Positions 27,407 through 35,959 of a stretch of 64,000 bases of DNA are shown here, one piece after another. A program made the position numbers and the translations under genes. The first letter of the stretch is position 1. Every line of letters starts with the position of its first letter. This DNA comes from Luteibacter sp. 9135 (lineage in GTDB: Bacteria; Pseudomonadota; Gammaproteobacteria; Xanthomonadales; Rhodanobacteraceae), in contig NZ_JQNB01000001.1 in assembly GCF_000745005.1 (NCBI RefSeq), positions 1,915,501-1,979,500 on the forward strand. Reading direction: 5' to 3'. The notes beneath the pieces are model-generated. The model saw only the letters and a list, made by a program, of their open reading frames with translations, made no database searches and was not told the DNA's origin.

Positions 27407-28545
27407 CAGCCCATCTCCATATAGAAGAGGGCGGCCAGCGCATCCAGCAGGATTACCACGAAGATGGACTGCACCACCGCCGAGGTGGTGTGCTCGCCCA
27501 CCGACTGCGCGCTGCCGCTCACCTTGAAACCCTCCATGCATCCGATGACGCCGATCATGAAAGCGAACAGAGGCGCCTTGACGATGCCCACCAGGAACTG
27601 GCCGAGCGAGATATCCGACTGGAACATCGACAGGAACATCGAGGGCGACATCTTCAGCACCGCCATGCACACCACGCCGCCACCGGCGATGCCCGCGATC
27701 ATCGCGATGAAGGTGAGCAGGGGCAGGGCGACCAGCAGCGCCAGCACCCGCGGCAGCACCAGCAGCTCTACCGGGTCGAGGCCCAGCGTGCGGATGGCGT
27801 CGATCTCCTCGCGGGCCTTCATTGAGCCGATCTGCGCGGTGAACGCACTGGCGGTGCGACCGGCGAGCAGGATGGCGGTAAGCAACACGCCGAATTCCCG
27901 CAGGAAGGCGAAACCGATCAGGTCGACGGTGAAGACGCTGGCGCCGTAACTGGCCAGCGCCGTAGACCCGAGGAAGGCGACCACCGCGCCCACCATGAAG
28001 GAAAGCAGGGCGAGGATGGGTACCGCATCCAGGCCGGTCTGTTCGATATGCGCCACCAGGGACGTGACGCGCCAGCGCCGGGGCCGCCATGCCGTGGCGA
28101 GAAATCCCTGCAGGGTGATGCCGATGAACGCCAGCAAGGTCGCCGTCTGTTTCCAGGTGCCTTCCAGCGCGCGGCCGATCCGCTCCAGCATGACCACGAA
28201 GCCGGCATCGCGCTTTCGCTTCGTGCCGGTGCAATAGGTGTCCATGGCGTCGCCGACGGTTTTCAGCAGGGCCTGGCGGGCGGCGGGCAGGGCATCGTCC
28301 TGGGCGAGTTGCCGCGTGCGTGCGCTGCCCAGCAACTCGGCGACGACGAAGGCACCCGATGTATCCATCGCGCCGAGCCGGTGGGTATCGATCACGGTGT
28401 CGCCGTCGATCGCACCGGCCAGTTCGCTGGCGCGACGCTGCAGGTCCGTGTAGTGGGCGAGTGTCCAGTCGCCTGCGAGCATCAGCCGCTGGCCCGAGGC
28501 GTCGCGGGTAAGGGTGGCCGAGCCGGGGTGGGATGCCGATGCCAT
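27403..28545 (-). CDS. mlaE: MlaE-type permease with N-terminal STAS domain
   Basis: 380 aa, about 120 longer than E. coli MlaE (260 aa). The first ~100 residues look like a STAS domain (LMLAGDWTLAHYTDLQRRAS, VIDTHRLGAMDTSGAFVVAE), which corresponds to a separate MlaB in E. coli. The permease part has the family blocks FMVGAVVAFLGSTALASYGA, FLREFGVLLTAILLAGRTAS, FTAQIGSMKAREEIDAIRTL and SVGEHTTSAVVQSIFVVIL. So regulatory MlaB and permease MlaE are one chain. It heads the mlaE-F-D-lipoprotein operon and is divergent from gcvT; no separate mlaC is seen. Confidence 0.93.
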   Translation of the reverse strand: MASASHPGSATLTRDASGQRLMLAGDWTLAHYTDLQRRASELAGAIDGDTVIDTHRLGAMDTSGAFVVAELLGSARTRQLAQDDALPAARQALLKTVGDAMDTYCTGTKRKRDAGFVVMLERIGRALEGTWKQTATLLAFIGITLQGFLATAWRPRRWRVTSLVAHIEQTGLDAVPILALLSFMVGAVVAFLGSTALASYGASVFTVDLIGFAFLREFGVLLTAILLAGRTASAFTAQIGSMKAREEIDAIRTLGLDPVELLVLPRVLALLVALPLLTFIAMIAGIAGGGVVCMAVLKMSPSMFLSMFQSDISLGQFLVGIVKAPLFAFMIGVIGCMEGFKVSGSAQSVGEHTTSAVVQSIFVVILLDALAALFYMEMGW

Positions 28546-28670
28546 GGGCGGAACACTAGCAGGAGCCGGTGCCCGCGCGGCGATCGTGCTGCACCGCGAT
28601 TGGCCTTCTGCACCGCCGCGGCCGATAATGCCGGGCTACTGCCTACCGCCATCTCCTGCAAGGTAAGACG

Positions 28671-29777
28671 ATGACCGACAAGACCGAACTCAACGCCACC
28701 CACCGCGAACTCGGTGCCCGCATGGTCGACTTCGGCGGTTGGGACATGCCGATCGCCTACGGTTCGCAGATCGAGGAGCACCACGCCGTCCGCAAGGACG
28801 CCGGCATGTTCGACGTCTCGCACATGACCGTGGTCGACCTCACCGGCGAGCGCACCCGCGAGTTCCTGCGCAAGCTGCTCGCCAACAACGTCGACAAGCT
28901 GACCAAGAGCGGCAAGGCCCTCTACACGTGCATGCTCGCCGAGAACGGCGGCGTCATCGACGATCTCATCGTCTATTTCCTGCGCGAAGATTTCTTCCGC
29001 CTGGTCGTCAACGCCGCGACGCGCGTCAAGGATCTGGCCTGGATCGAGAAGCAGGCCGCCGCGTTCGGCGTCACCGTGCGCGAGCGCCCCGAGTTCGGGA
29101 TGATCGCCGTGCAGGGCCCCAACGCCCGCCAGAAACTGCTCGGCCTGCTGCCGGACGAGGTTCGCGAGAAAGCCGGCAAGCTGGGCAAGTTCGCCGCCCT
29201 TGAGGTGGAAGGGCCGAATGGCATGCCGCTGTTCCTCGCCCGCACCGGCTACACCGGTGAAGACGGCTTCGAGGTCGTGGTGCCCAACAGTCGTGTGGTC
29301 GAACTGTGGAACCTGCTGTGCGAGGCGGGCGTCACTCCGGCGGGTCTGGGTGCGCGCGACACGCTTCGCCTGGAGGCCGGCATGAACCTCTACGGCCAGG
29401 ACATGGACGAGACGGTCAGCCCCTGGGAGGCCGCGCTCGCCTGGACGATCTCGCTCGACGAGGGGCGTGACTTCATCGGTCGCGCCGCGCTGGAAGCGAT
29501 GAAGGCCGAGGGTGTGCCTCGCGTCATGATCGGCCTGGTGATGGACGAGAAAGGCGTGCTGCGGCACGGCCAGAAAGTGCTCACCGCCCGCGGCGAAGGC
29601 GAGATCCTCTCGGGTGGCTTCGCACCCACCCTCGGTAAGTCGGTGGCCTTCGCCCGGGTTCCGGCGGGTGACCATGGCGAGGTTCGGGTCGACATCCGTG
29701 GCCGCGAGATTCCGGTGCGCGTGGTCAGGTTCCCGTTCGTCCGCGACGGCCAGCCCATGCCGGGCATCGTCGACTGA
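28671..29777 (+). CDS. gcvT: Glycine cleavage system aminomethyltransferase (T protein)
   Basis: 368 aa, the normal T-protein length. N-terminal [20 protein letters not shown] and [13 protein letters not shown], middle [30 protein letters not shown], and [20 protein letters not shown] are diagnostic. It transfers the methylene group from the lipoyl arm of H protein to tetrahydrofolate and releases ammonia. AAGG lies eight bases before the ATG. gcvH follows 90 bases later. No glycine riboswitch is recognisable in the 125 bases upstream. Confidence 0.97.
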   Translation: MTDKTELNATHRELGARMVDFGGWDMPIAYGSQIEEHHAVRKDAGMFDVSHMTVVDLTGERTREFLRKLLANNVDKLTKSGKALYTCMLAENGGVIDDLIVYFLREDFFRLVVNAATRVKDLAWIEKQAAAFGVTVRERPEFGMIAVQGPNARQKLLGLLPDEVREKAGKLGKFAALEVEGPNGMPLFLARTGYTGEDGFEVVVPNSRVVELWNLLCEAGVTPAGLGARDTLRLEAGMNLYGQDMDETVSPWEAALAWTISLDEGRDFIGRAALEAMKAEGVPRVMIGLVMDEKGVLRHGQKVLTARGEGEILSGGFAPTLGKSVAFARVPAGDHGEVRVDIRGREIPVRVVRFPFVRDGQPMPGIVD

Positions 29778-29867
29778 TCCACAGCATGCTTTCGCGAAAC
29801 GCGTGGACCGGCGACAATGTCCCGACCCGCTATCGCACCCCCGTCCCGAGCTAACGAGGAATACCCC

Positions 29868-30263
29868 ATGAGCGAAATCCCAGGCGATCTGAAGTTTGCC
29901 AAGTCCCACGAGTGGGTGCGCGTCGAGCAGGACGGCACGGTCACCGTCGGCATCTCCGACCATGCTCAAGGCGCCTTGGGCGATCTGGTCTACGTCGAAC
30001 TGCCGGAAGTCGGCAGCAGCGTGCAGGCCGGCAACGGTACCGCCGTGGTCGAGTCGGTCAAGGCCGCCTCCGATATCTACGCGCCGGTGTCGGGCGAGAT
30101 CATCGAGGTCAACGCCACGCTGAGCGACAAGCCGGAAACGATCAACGAAGACCCTTACGAGGCTGGCTGGATCTTCAAGCTGAAGGTCGACGACAAGAGC
30201 GAACTCGACAGCCTGATGACGGCCGACGAGTATGCCGAGCTCGCCGAAAACGGCGACGACTGA
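29868..30263 (+). CDS. gcvH: Glycine cleavage system H protein
   Basis: 131 aa. The lipoylated Lys is in [19 protein letters not shown] (about residue 65); other conserved parts are [36 protein letters not shown], and [17 protein letters not shown]. An ACGAGGA ribosome site precedes the ATG; an in-frame ATG 51 bases upstream is outside the conserved protein. It carries the aminomethyl intermediate between P, T and L proteins. gcvP is not in this window. A strong terminator follows. Confidence 0.97.
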   Translation: MSEIPGDLKFAKSHEWVRVEQDGTVTVGISDHAQGALGDLVYVELPEVGSSVQAGNGTAVVESVKAASDIYAPVSGEIIEVNATLSDKPETINEDPYEAGWIFKLKVDDKSELDSLMTADEYAELAENGDD

Positions 30264-30287
30264 TCGCCCCTCTTGTGCTTCAACCCG

Positions 30288-30317
30288 ATGCCGGTCGTCC
30301 TCGACCGGCATTTTTTT
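30288..30317 (+). terminator. Rho-independent terminator of gcvTH
   Basis: A perfect 10-bp stem (30288-30297 with 30302-30311), TCCT loop and a run of seven T form a textbook terminator 24 bases after the gcvH stop. Confidence 0.95.
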
Positions 30318-30640
30318 GTCCGCGGGGCGCCTTCGGCGAAATTTTTTTTTCGGCTCAGTCGTCTTCCGTTCATCCCCGGAATTCGCCCCTGAGGCAGTCG
30401 CCGGCCGGTATGAAAATATCGTGCGACGATCCTCGCGCCGCGCATGCTCCTTTACTGGAAAGGCGATAAAAAACGCTTTATTTACGGTGTTTGCTGAACG
30501 GCCTGTCCGTCGCAGCGTGTTTCGTTATGGAAGTCCATTAGTACGCCGACAGCTTCGACGGTAACGCCCACGGCCACCGTGCAGTCCGCTCGATCGTCGG
30601 TTATGTGTCCGCAACGTCTTCAATTTAGAGCCAAAATTTA
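30318..30640. other. Intergenic region between gcvH and the MetJ-fusion gene
   Basis: No convincing gene. A short CGCC-TTC-GGCG hairpin followed by AAA and nine T (about 30328-30350) could be a second weak terminator. The rest is less GC-rich than the coding sequence around it, with AT-rich patches at 30465-30490 and 30620-30645. AACGTCTT at 30613-30620 resembles half of a MetJ box (AGACGTCT). A small RNA cannot be excluded. Confidence 0.5.
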
Positions 30641-30669
30641 TTGACAGCGGAAATGTTGAGGAATAGCTT
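30641..30669 (+). promoter_or_regulatory. Sigma-70-type promoter of the MetJ-histone fusion gene
   Basis: A perfect -35 hexamer TTGACA (30641-30646) is followed after 17 bases by TAGCTT (30664-30669), a weak -10. Transcription would begin near 30676, leaving about 20 bases before the ATG at 30697. The perfect -35 and ideal spacing make this the best promoter seen in the window. Confidence 0.6.
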
Positions 30670-30696
30670 TTGCGTCAATTGACGGGGAACCCGGAA

Positions 30697-31368
30697 ATGG
30701 AAACAGAAAAATTCATCAGGCCGTACGTGGAGCATGGTTCGAAAGCGGGTGCGGTTCGCAAGATCACCGTCTCGATTCCGCTGCATATCCTCCGCCTGCT
30801 ATCCGATGAACGTACACGCCGCCAGGTGAACAATTTGAGGCACGCGACGAACAGCGATTTGCTGGTTGAAGCGTTCCTTCATGCTTTTACTGGGCAACCA
30901 CTGCCAACTGATGAGGAGCTGAGACGAACCATGGCCACTGCCAAGAAAGCCACTGCCAAGAAATCCGCCGCCAAGAAGGCGACGAAGAAGTCCACCGTAA
31001 AGAAGACTGCCGCGCGCAAGACGCCGGCCAAGAAGGCCTCGACCCGCAAGGTCGCGACCAAGAAGGCGTCGACCCGCAAGTCGCCGGTCCGCAAGACCAC
31101 CGCCAAGAAGGCTGCGGTCAAGAAGACCTCGACCCGCAAGGTCGCCACCAAGAAGGCTTCGACCCGCAAGTCGCCGGTCAAGAAGGCCACCACCACCCGC
31201 AAGGTCGCCGCCAAGAAGACCGCCCGCAAGGCAGCTACGCCGCGCAAGGCCGCCGCACCGCGTAAGGCAGCTGCCCCGCGCAAGGCTGCCGCTCCGCGTA
31301 AGGCCGCCACCAAGAAAGTCGCCACTGCCAAGGTCGCTCGCGCTACCCGGACCGCCAAGGTCAAGTAA
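30697..31368 (+). CDS. MetJ-like repressor fused to histone H1-like basic tail
   Basis: 223 aa in one uninterrupted frame. Residues 1-78 closely resemble the methionine repressor Met[11 protein letters not shown], the DNA-reading beta strand RKITVSIPL, helix A with [17 protein letters not shown], and helix B with [12 protein letters not shown]. The last part of normal MetJ (about 30 residues after the LP motif) is absent. From residue 79 the chain is Lys/Ala/Thr/Arg-rich with repeats such as KKASTRK, RKVATKK and PRKAAA, like bacterial histone H1-like proteins. Residue 79 is itself Met (30931), and [11 protein letters not shown] is a plausible stand-alone start with GAGGAG about 14 bases upstream. 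The main start at 30697 is chosen over TTG 30670 because the promoter -10 would overlap the latter. It probably binds DNA; whether it still senses S-adenosylmethionine is unknown. Confidence 0.88.
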   Translation: METEKFIRPYVEHGSKAGAVRKITVSIPLHILRLLSDERTRRQVNNLRHATNSDLLVEAFLHAFTGQPLPTDEELRRTMATAKKATAKKSAAKKATKKSTVKKTAARKTPAKKASTRKVATKKASTRKSPVRKTTAKKAAVKKTSTRKVATKKASTRKSPVKKATTTRKVAAKKTARKAATPRKAAAPRKAAAPRKAAAPRKAATKKVATAKVARATRTAKVK

Positions 31369-31446
31369 GCGTTACCTACTTATAAGAACGTGCTTTGCGA
31401 ATTATCTCTCCGCGGTGCCCAGCGCGGGGAGACGCTTCGAAACTTG

Positions 31447-31474
31447 ACCCCGGCTTGCCGGGGTTATTCATTTG
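31447..31474 (+). terminator. Weak hairpin terminator after the MetJ-histone gene
   Basis: An 8-bp GC stem (31447-31454 with 31457-31464) is followed by TATTCATTT, a broken T-run. It sits 78 bases after the stop. The remaining bases to 31602 show no gene. Confidence 0.5.
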
Positions 31475-31602
31475 TGGGATGGCCATGCTGGATTCACGCG
31501 GCCATTACGGTTACCTTGTCGCCACATCGCGCTGCGGGGGACGGGGGGTCCACCGCGTCAAGCCATAGGGGGCGCGCGCTTTGCGGAGTCCGTACGACCG
31601 CC

Positions 31603-32640
31603 ATGGATAACCGTCTACGCACCATCGAGCGCCGCCGCCAGCGTGGCGCGATCAGTCCCGTCACACTTGCCGTCGTCGTCATCGTCGCCGCGCTTGCCGT
31701 CGCAGCCTGGTTCCTCATCATCAAGCCCTACCGCGATGCCCACGAGGCGGAAGCACCGGCACCGGTCGCCGTGCAGAATTCGACCGCCACGCGTGACACG
31801 ACGCCCGTGGCCAACGTCGATGCCCTGAGCGTCGACCAATTGCTGGCCGAAGCGCGCACCGCCATGAACGAGCAACGCCTGGTTGCGCCCGCCGGCAACA
31901 ATGCGTTCGAGTTCTACATGAAGGTGCTGGAGAAGCAGCCAGGTAACCCCGTGGCCGCCGACGCACTGCGCGAGACCTTCTCCTACGGCTCAGCGGCCAC
32001 CGAGCAGACGATCAACCAGCGCGACTTCAACGAAGCGCAGCGCGAGATCGACCTGCTGGCCAAGGCCGATCCGGAAAACTACACGCTGACCATCCTGCGC
32101 TCGAAACTGGACGCGCAGCGCAAGACGCTGGACCGCGAGCAGCAGCAGGCCCTGGATGCCCAGAAGGCCCAGCAGAACGCCGCGGCGACCCGTCAGCAGC
32201 AGGCCGAGCAGGCTGCGGCGGCGGCCGAAGCCCAGCGGTCGCAGGCGGCACGGGAGCAGGCGGCACGTCTCGCCCAGTCGCAGCAGCAGACCGCTCCGGC
32301 ATCCGCTGCCGCCACGCGTCAGGCAGCGACCGCGCCCTCGGCGCCCGCCGCGGCCGAAAGCGGCGCGATCAGCGATGCCGTGCTGGTACGCCAGGTGAGT
32401 CCGCGTTATCCCACGGCGGCCATGCGTGCCAACCAGGAAGGCTGGGTGGATGTCGAACTGACGGTGGGCGTCGATGGCGCCGTGTCCAATGTCACCGTCG
32501 TCGATTCGCAGCCCAAGCACGTGTTCGATCGCTCCGCCATGGACGCGGTGGGACGTTGGGAATTCAAGCCGGCCATGCGCAACGGCGAGCCGATGGCCGT
32601 GACCCTGCGGCGCCGGCTGCAGTTCAACCTGGGTCGATAA
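31603..32640 (+). CDS. TonB-family energy-transducer-like protein
   Basis: 345 aa. One transmembrane helix near the N-terminus (TLAVVVIVAALAVAAWFLII, about residues 20-39) puts the rest in the periplasm. The middle (about 60-175) is helical and TPR-like, then a Gln/Ala-rich stretch (about 185-250) forms a spacer. The C-terminal ~85 residues are a TonB_C domain: VSPRYPTAAMRANQEGWVDV, then VSNVTVVDSQPKHVFDRSAM and WEFKPAMRNGEP. TonB proteins pass proton-motive energy to outer-membrane receptors. No exbB/exbD is nearby. The ATG at 31603 is preferred to upstream in-frame starts because the membrane anchor then lies properly near the N-terminus. Confidence 0.85.
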   Translation: MDNRLRTIERRRQRGAISPVTLAVVVIVAALAVAAWFLIIKPYRDAHEAEAPAPVAVQNSTATRDTTPVANVDALSVDQLLAEARTAMNEQRLVAPAGNNAFEFYMKVLEKQPGNPVAADALRETFSYGSAATEQTINQRDFNEAQREIDLLAKADPENYTLTILRSKLDAQRKTLDREQQQALDAQKAQQNAAATRQQQAEQAAAAAEAQRSQAAREQAARLAQSQQQTAPASAAATRQAATAPSAPAAAESGAISDAVLVRQVSPRYPTAAMRANQEGWVDVELTVGVDGAVSNVTVVDSQPKHVFDRSAMDAVGRWEFKPAMRNGEPMAVTLRRRLQFNLGR

Positions 32641-32644
32641 GGCC

Positions 32645-32666
32645 CGCGTCCCCCGGTGGGGACGCG
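32645..32666. terminator. GC hairpin between convergent genes
   Basis: A perfect 9-bp stem (32645-32653 with 32658-32666) fills the gap between the TonB-like gene and the hydrolase gene. It lacks a T-run on both strands, so it is a weak candidate for termination of either gene. Confidence 0.4.
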
Positions 32667-34028
32667 TCAGTTCGACGCTTTCTTTTTCTTCTTGGTCGAG
32701 GTGGCGGGCGCGGTCTTCTTTGCCGGCGCCGCCTTGCCCTTCGCCTTGGTCTTCGACTTCGTGGGTGCAGCCGCGGCCTTGGCCACCGGCGCCGCGCGCA
32801 CGTTGCCTTCCACACCGGCCCAGTCCACGTGGTTGAGGCCGAGAAGGCTGTCGAACACCATCGGCATGAGGCCGGCCGGCACCGGACCTGCACCGTTCCA
32901 CATGGTCACCACGCCGGCGTGGTACTTCGGGAAGAAGCCGATCATGGTGCGATAGCCCGACACGGCGCCCGCATGGAAGATCAGGTCCTCGTTGGCGTAC
33001 TTGAACACGCGCCAGCCGAGCGCATAGTGGGCTTCGGTCACGCGGGCACGGCGCCAGGGCAGCGAGTGCACCTCGGACGGGGTGTCCACTTCGGGCGCAT
33101 GCAGCACGTCAAGCGACGGTGTCGGCAGGACGTCCGGACGTCCACCCATCTGGGCCATCAACCACTGCTCCATGTCACGCAGGCTGGCGTTGACGCCGGC
33201 CGCGGGGGCGACCCGGTAGTAGCTGTCGTTGGGCTCGTAGGGAATCCAGTTGTGCGGCCCGCCACGATGTGGCCGTGCCCAGCTCTTGCTGGCCTCGAGG
33301 GCATCGCGGCCGTAGCTGGCGGTGGTCATGCCCAGAGGTGCGAAGATGCGCCGCTCCACCTGGCGGAAGAAGTAGTCGCCAGTGGTGGCGTAGATCACGT
33401 CGCCGATCATGCTGAAGGCCACGTTCTGGTAGCCGTAGCATGCGCCGACCTTGCAGGACAGATCCACCTCGTCGAGCTTGCGGACCAGCTCCTCGTACGG
33501 GGCGTCGGCCTCGAGCATGTTGTCGTAGGTGTTGCGTGGCAGGCCCAGTCGCTGGCCGAGGATGTCACGCACCGTGGCCTGCTGCGCGGCCTGCATGTCC
33601 TTGAGCTTGAAGTACGGGATGGTGTCGATCAGCTTGGTGTCCCAGCTGAGGAACCCCTGGCGCACCAGCACCGCGGTGACGCCGGTGGCGAAGGCCTTGG
33701 ACAGCGAAGCCAGGCGAAATACGGTTTCCGGCGTGGCGGCTTCCTTTGTCTTCGCATTGGCATAGCCGATGGCTCGCTCGTAGACCACCTTGTCGTCGAC
33801 GATGATGGCCGTGACGATGGCCGGTGCCGCGTCACGGGCTTCGGCGGCATCCATCCAGCGTTTGTAGTTTTCGATCGTGTCCTTGACCCGCTCGGCCGGC
33901 AGTTTTTCCGACGCGGGGTCGACATGGACCACCGGTGGCTTCTGCGGGGGGGGCGCCGCGAGGGCCACGGGAATGGCGGTGGCGCAGGCAAGGGCGCAGG
34001 CGAGCAGGGAGGCGGAACGAAACGACAT
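32667..34028 (-). CDS. Beta-lactamase-fold serine hydrolase with lysine-rich C-terminal tail
   Basis: 453 aa from the ATG at 34028; an N-terminal signal peptide (SASLLACALACATAIPVALA) exports it. The serine beta-lactamase/DD-peptidase fold is shown by SxxK in FRLASLSKAFATG, the YxN motif in ACYGYQNVAFSM, and HAG (HxG) in LIFHAGAVSGYRTM. The last ~45 residues are unusual: KAAAAPTKSKTKAKGKAA and then repeated Lys/Ala/Thr ending KKKKKASN, a histone-like basic tail not expected in the family. The tail could bind cell-wall polymers or nucleic acid. The substrate (beta-lactam, peptidoglycan or ester) is not known. Confidence 0.85.
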   Translation of the reverse strand: MSFRSASLLACALACATAIPVALAAPPPQKPPVVHVDPASEKLPAERVKDTIENYKRWMDAAEARDAAPAIVTAIIVDDKVVYERAIGYANAKTKEAATPETVFRLASLSKAFATGVTAVLVRQGFLSWDTKLIDTIPYFKLKDMQAAQQATVRDILGQRLGLPRNTYDNMLEADAPYEELVRKLDEVDLSCKVGACYGYQNVAFSMIGDVIYATTGDYFFRQVERRIFAPLGMTTASYGRDALEASKSWARPHRGGPHNWIPYEPNDSYYRVAPAAGVNASLRDMEQWLMAQMGGRPDVLPTPSLDVLHAPEVDTPSEVHSLPWRRARVTEAHYALGWRVFKYANEDLIFHAGAVSGYRTMIGFFPKYHAGVVTMWNGAGPVPAGLMPMVFDSLLGLNHVDWAGVEGNVRAAPVAKAAAAPTKSKTKAKGKAAPAKKTAPATSTKKKKKASN

Positions 34029-34209
34029 GCTTATCTCGCGCGGTCGAGGCGTGGGGGCACGCCGCGGGAAGGGGGATGCCAGCGAGCGCGGCATCGTCTT
34101 CCGCATTGTCTTTCACTTCCGGGTTCGCCACAACGCATGCGCCTTGACCTCCCTGAACGAAAGCGGCGTGCTAGTCTCGACGAAGATTCCCGCGGAACGC
34201 CCGCCACCC

Positions 34210-35499
34210 GTGAACGTCCGTCGACGCGTCGCCTTGGGCGAGGGCAGGACCCTCGCGCTATCCGTCATCGCCTTCTTCTTCGTGATGACGTCCTATTACG
34301 TGCTGCGCCCCGTTCGCGACCAGCTTGCCGGCGCCGCAGGGTCGCAATCGCTGCCCACGTTCTACGCCATCGTGTTCGTGGTGATGCTGGCGCTGACGCC
34401 CGTGTTCGGCTGGCTGGTCTCGCGCTTCCCGCGCAAGCGCGTCATCGGCAGCAGCTACCTGTTCTTTGCAGCCTCCATGCTGGCGTTCATCCCGGCCTTC
34501 ATTGCCCAGGACCGGATCGGCGCGGTGTCGCTGGGGCGCATCTTCTTCGTCTGGGTCAGCGTCTTCAACCTGTTCGTGGTGTCGCTTTTCTGGAGCTTCA
34601 TGGCCGACGTGTACCGCAGCCAGCAGGCGCGGGTCATGTTTCCATTCATCGCCGCCGGCGGCATGGCTGGCGCGCTGCTGGGCCCCCTGCTGACCCGGCT
34701 ACTGGTCCAGCGCCTGGGCGTGCCGGCCATGCTGGTGGTGTCCGCCACGCTGCTGCTGCTGGCGCTAGGCGCTTTGCTGGCCCTGTCCGGGCGCCGCGAC
34801 ATCAACGACGACAGCGCCGGCGCGCCCGTGGGCGGGTCGATCCTGCAGGGCGCCAAGGCCGCGTTCTCGCAACCGTTCCTGCGCTACATGCTGGTGCTGA
34901 TGCTGCTGGGTGACGGCATCGCCACCATGGGTTACACGCTCATGGCCGATTACACCAAGGCCCACTTCGTGGACAACGCGGCGCGCACGGCCTTTTATGC
35001 CGACCTCGACCTGTGGACCAACTGCTTCGGTGCGTTACTGCAGCTGACGCTGACCCCGATGATCATGCGCGGCCTGGGCGTGGTCTGGGCGATGGTGTTG
35101 CCAGCGTTGGCCAACATGCTCCTGCTGCTGGGCCTGTCGCTGGCCGGGCTGGTCGACCTGCACGTGGGCGGCTGGACGGTTCCGGTGATCGCCATCGTCC
35201 TGGTCGGCTCGCGTGGCATGACCTACGGGATGACCAAGCCGGCGTCCGATGCGCTCTACACCCGCACGCCCCGCGAGGTGCGCTACAAGGGCAAGAACTT
35301 CATCGAGACCGCGGTATGGCGCTTCGGCGACCTGGTGGTCACTACCGGTCTGGTCGCCCTGCGCGGTGCGGGCGTCGGCATCACCGCGATTGGTCTTACC
35401 GCAGCCGGGCTGGCCTGCGTGGCCGCGGAGATGGGGCGTCGGGCGGCGACGTCCCCCGATCTACTGCCGGAACAGCGCGACGATCAACCGGTGATATAG
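34210..35499 (+). CDS. MFS-like transporter, nucleotide-exchanger-like
   Basis: About 429 aa with roughly twelve hydrophobic segments. The first reads LALSVIAFFFVMTSYYVLRP with VRDQLAG following, similar to the start of ATP/ADP-antiporter-like and related MFS proteins. The loop PRKRVIGSSYLFF matches the MFS inter-helix 2-3 region. The substrate is unknown. No ATG is available; GTG 34210 is taken because the first helix then starts about 15 residues in, with GTG 34168 as the alternative. The 3' end overlaps the convergent CBS-protein gene by 16 bases. Confidence 0.75.
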   Translation: MNVRRRVALGEGRTLALSVIAFFFVMTSYYVLRPVRDQLAGAAGSQSLPTFYAIVFVVMLALTPVFGWLVSRFPRKRVIGSSYLFFAASMLAFIPAFIAQDRIGAVSLGRIFFVWVSVFNLFVVSLFWSFMADVYRSQQARVMFPFIAAGGMAGALLGPLLTRLLVQRLGVPAMLVVSATLLLLALGALLALSGRRDINDDSAGAPVGGSILQGAKAAFSQPFLRYMLVLMLLGDGIATMGYTLMADYTKAHFVDNAARTAFYADLDLWTNCFGALLQLTLTPMIMRGLGVVWAMVLPALANMLLLLGLSLAGLVDLHVGGWTVPVIAIVLVGSRGMTYGMTKPASDALYTRTPREVRYKGKNFIETAVWRFGDLVVTTGLVALRGAGVGITAIGLTAAGLACVAAEMGRRAATSPDLLPEQRDDQPVI

Positions 35500-35912
35500 C
35501 TCTCGAGTTGGTTGATGGTTTCTTTCTGCTCGGAGATCACCGCCTTGACCAGGTCGCCGATGGACACGATGCCGACCATCGCTTCGCCATCGATCACCGG
35601 CAGGTGGCGCAGGCGACCGTCAGTGCACAGGCGCATGCACTCGTCCACCGTGGCGTCGACGGACACCGTGATCACACTGGCCGTCATGATCTCGGCCACC
35701 GGCGTGTCGCGTGACGAGCGATCCTTCAGGATCACCTTGCGGGCGTAATCGCGCTCGGAGACGATGCCGACCAGCGTGTCGCCCTGCATGACCACCAGTG
35801 CGCCGACGTTCTTTTCCGCCATCTGCCGGACCGCGTCATACACGGACGCCTCGGGCGCCACGGCGAAGACCGCCTTGCCCTTGCCTTCGAGAAGATGCCT
35901 GACCTGCTGCAT
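35484..35912 (-). CDS. Tandem CBS-domain protein
   Basis: 142 aa made of two CBS motifs: VYDAVRQMAEKNVGALVVMQ with DTLVGIVSERDYARKVI (residues about 18-58), and ATVDECMRLCTDGRLRHLPV with EAMVGIVSIGDLVKAVI (about 82-125). Such stand-alone pairs bind adenine nucleotides or S-adenosylmethionine and often act as sensors. The protein has no other domain. It is 47 bases upstream of the GT2 gene on the same strand but reads away from it at its 3' end, so it may be a single-gene unit. Confidence 0.9.
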   Translation of the reverse strand: MQQVRHLLEGKGKAVFAVAPEASVYDAVRQMAEKNVGALVVMQGDTLVGIVSERDYARKVILKDRSSRDTPVAEIMTASVITVSVDATVDECMRLCTDGRLRHLPVIDGEAMVGIVSIGDLVKAVISEQKETINQLESYITG

Positions 35913-35959
35913 GATCGTGACTCCGCTGCATGCGGCGTGCCGCCGCGGAAACAGCGAGT

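Noticed and set aside
28546..28670. Possible glycine riboswitch before gcvT
   Set aside because: No conserved glycine aptamer pattern or terminator was found.
28482..30311. 609-codon minus-strand ORF
   Set aside because: It lies antisense to gcvT and gcvH, which are unmistakable; its length comes from GC-rich codon bias.
32556..34913. 785-codon plus-strand ORF
   Set aside because: Runs antisense to the beta-lactamase-fold gene and out of frame with the transporter; no domain.
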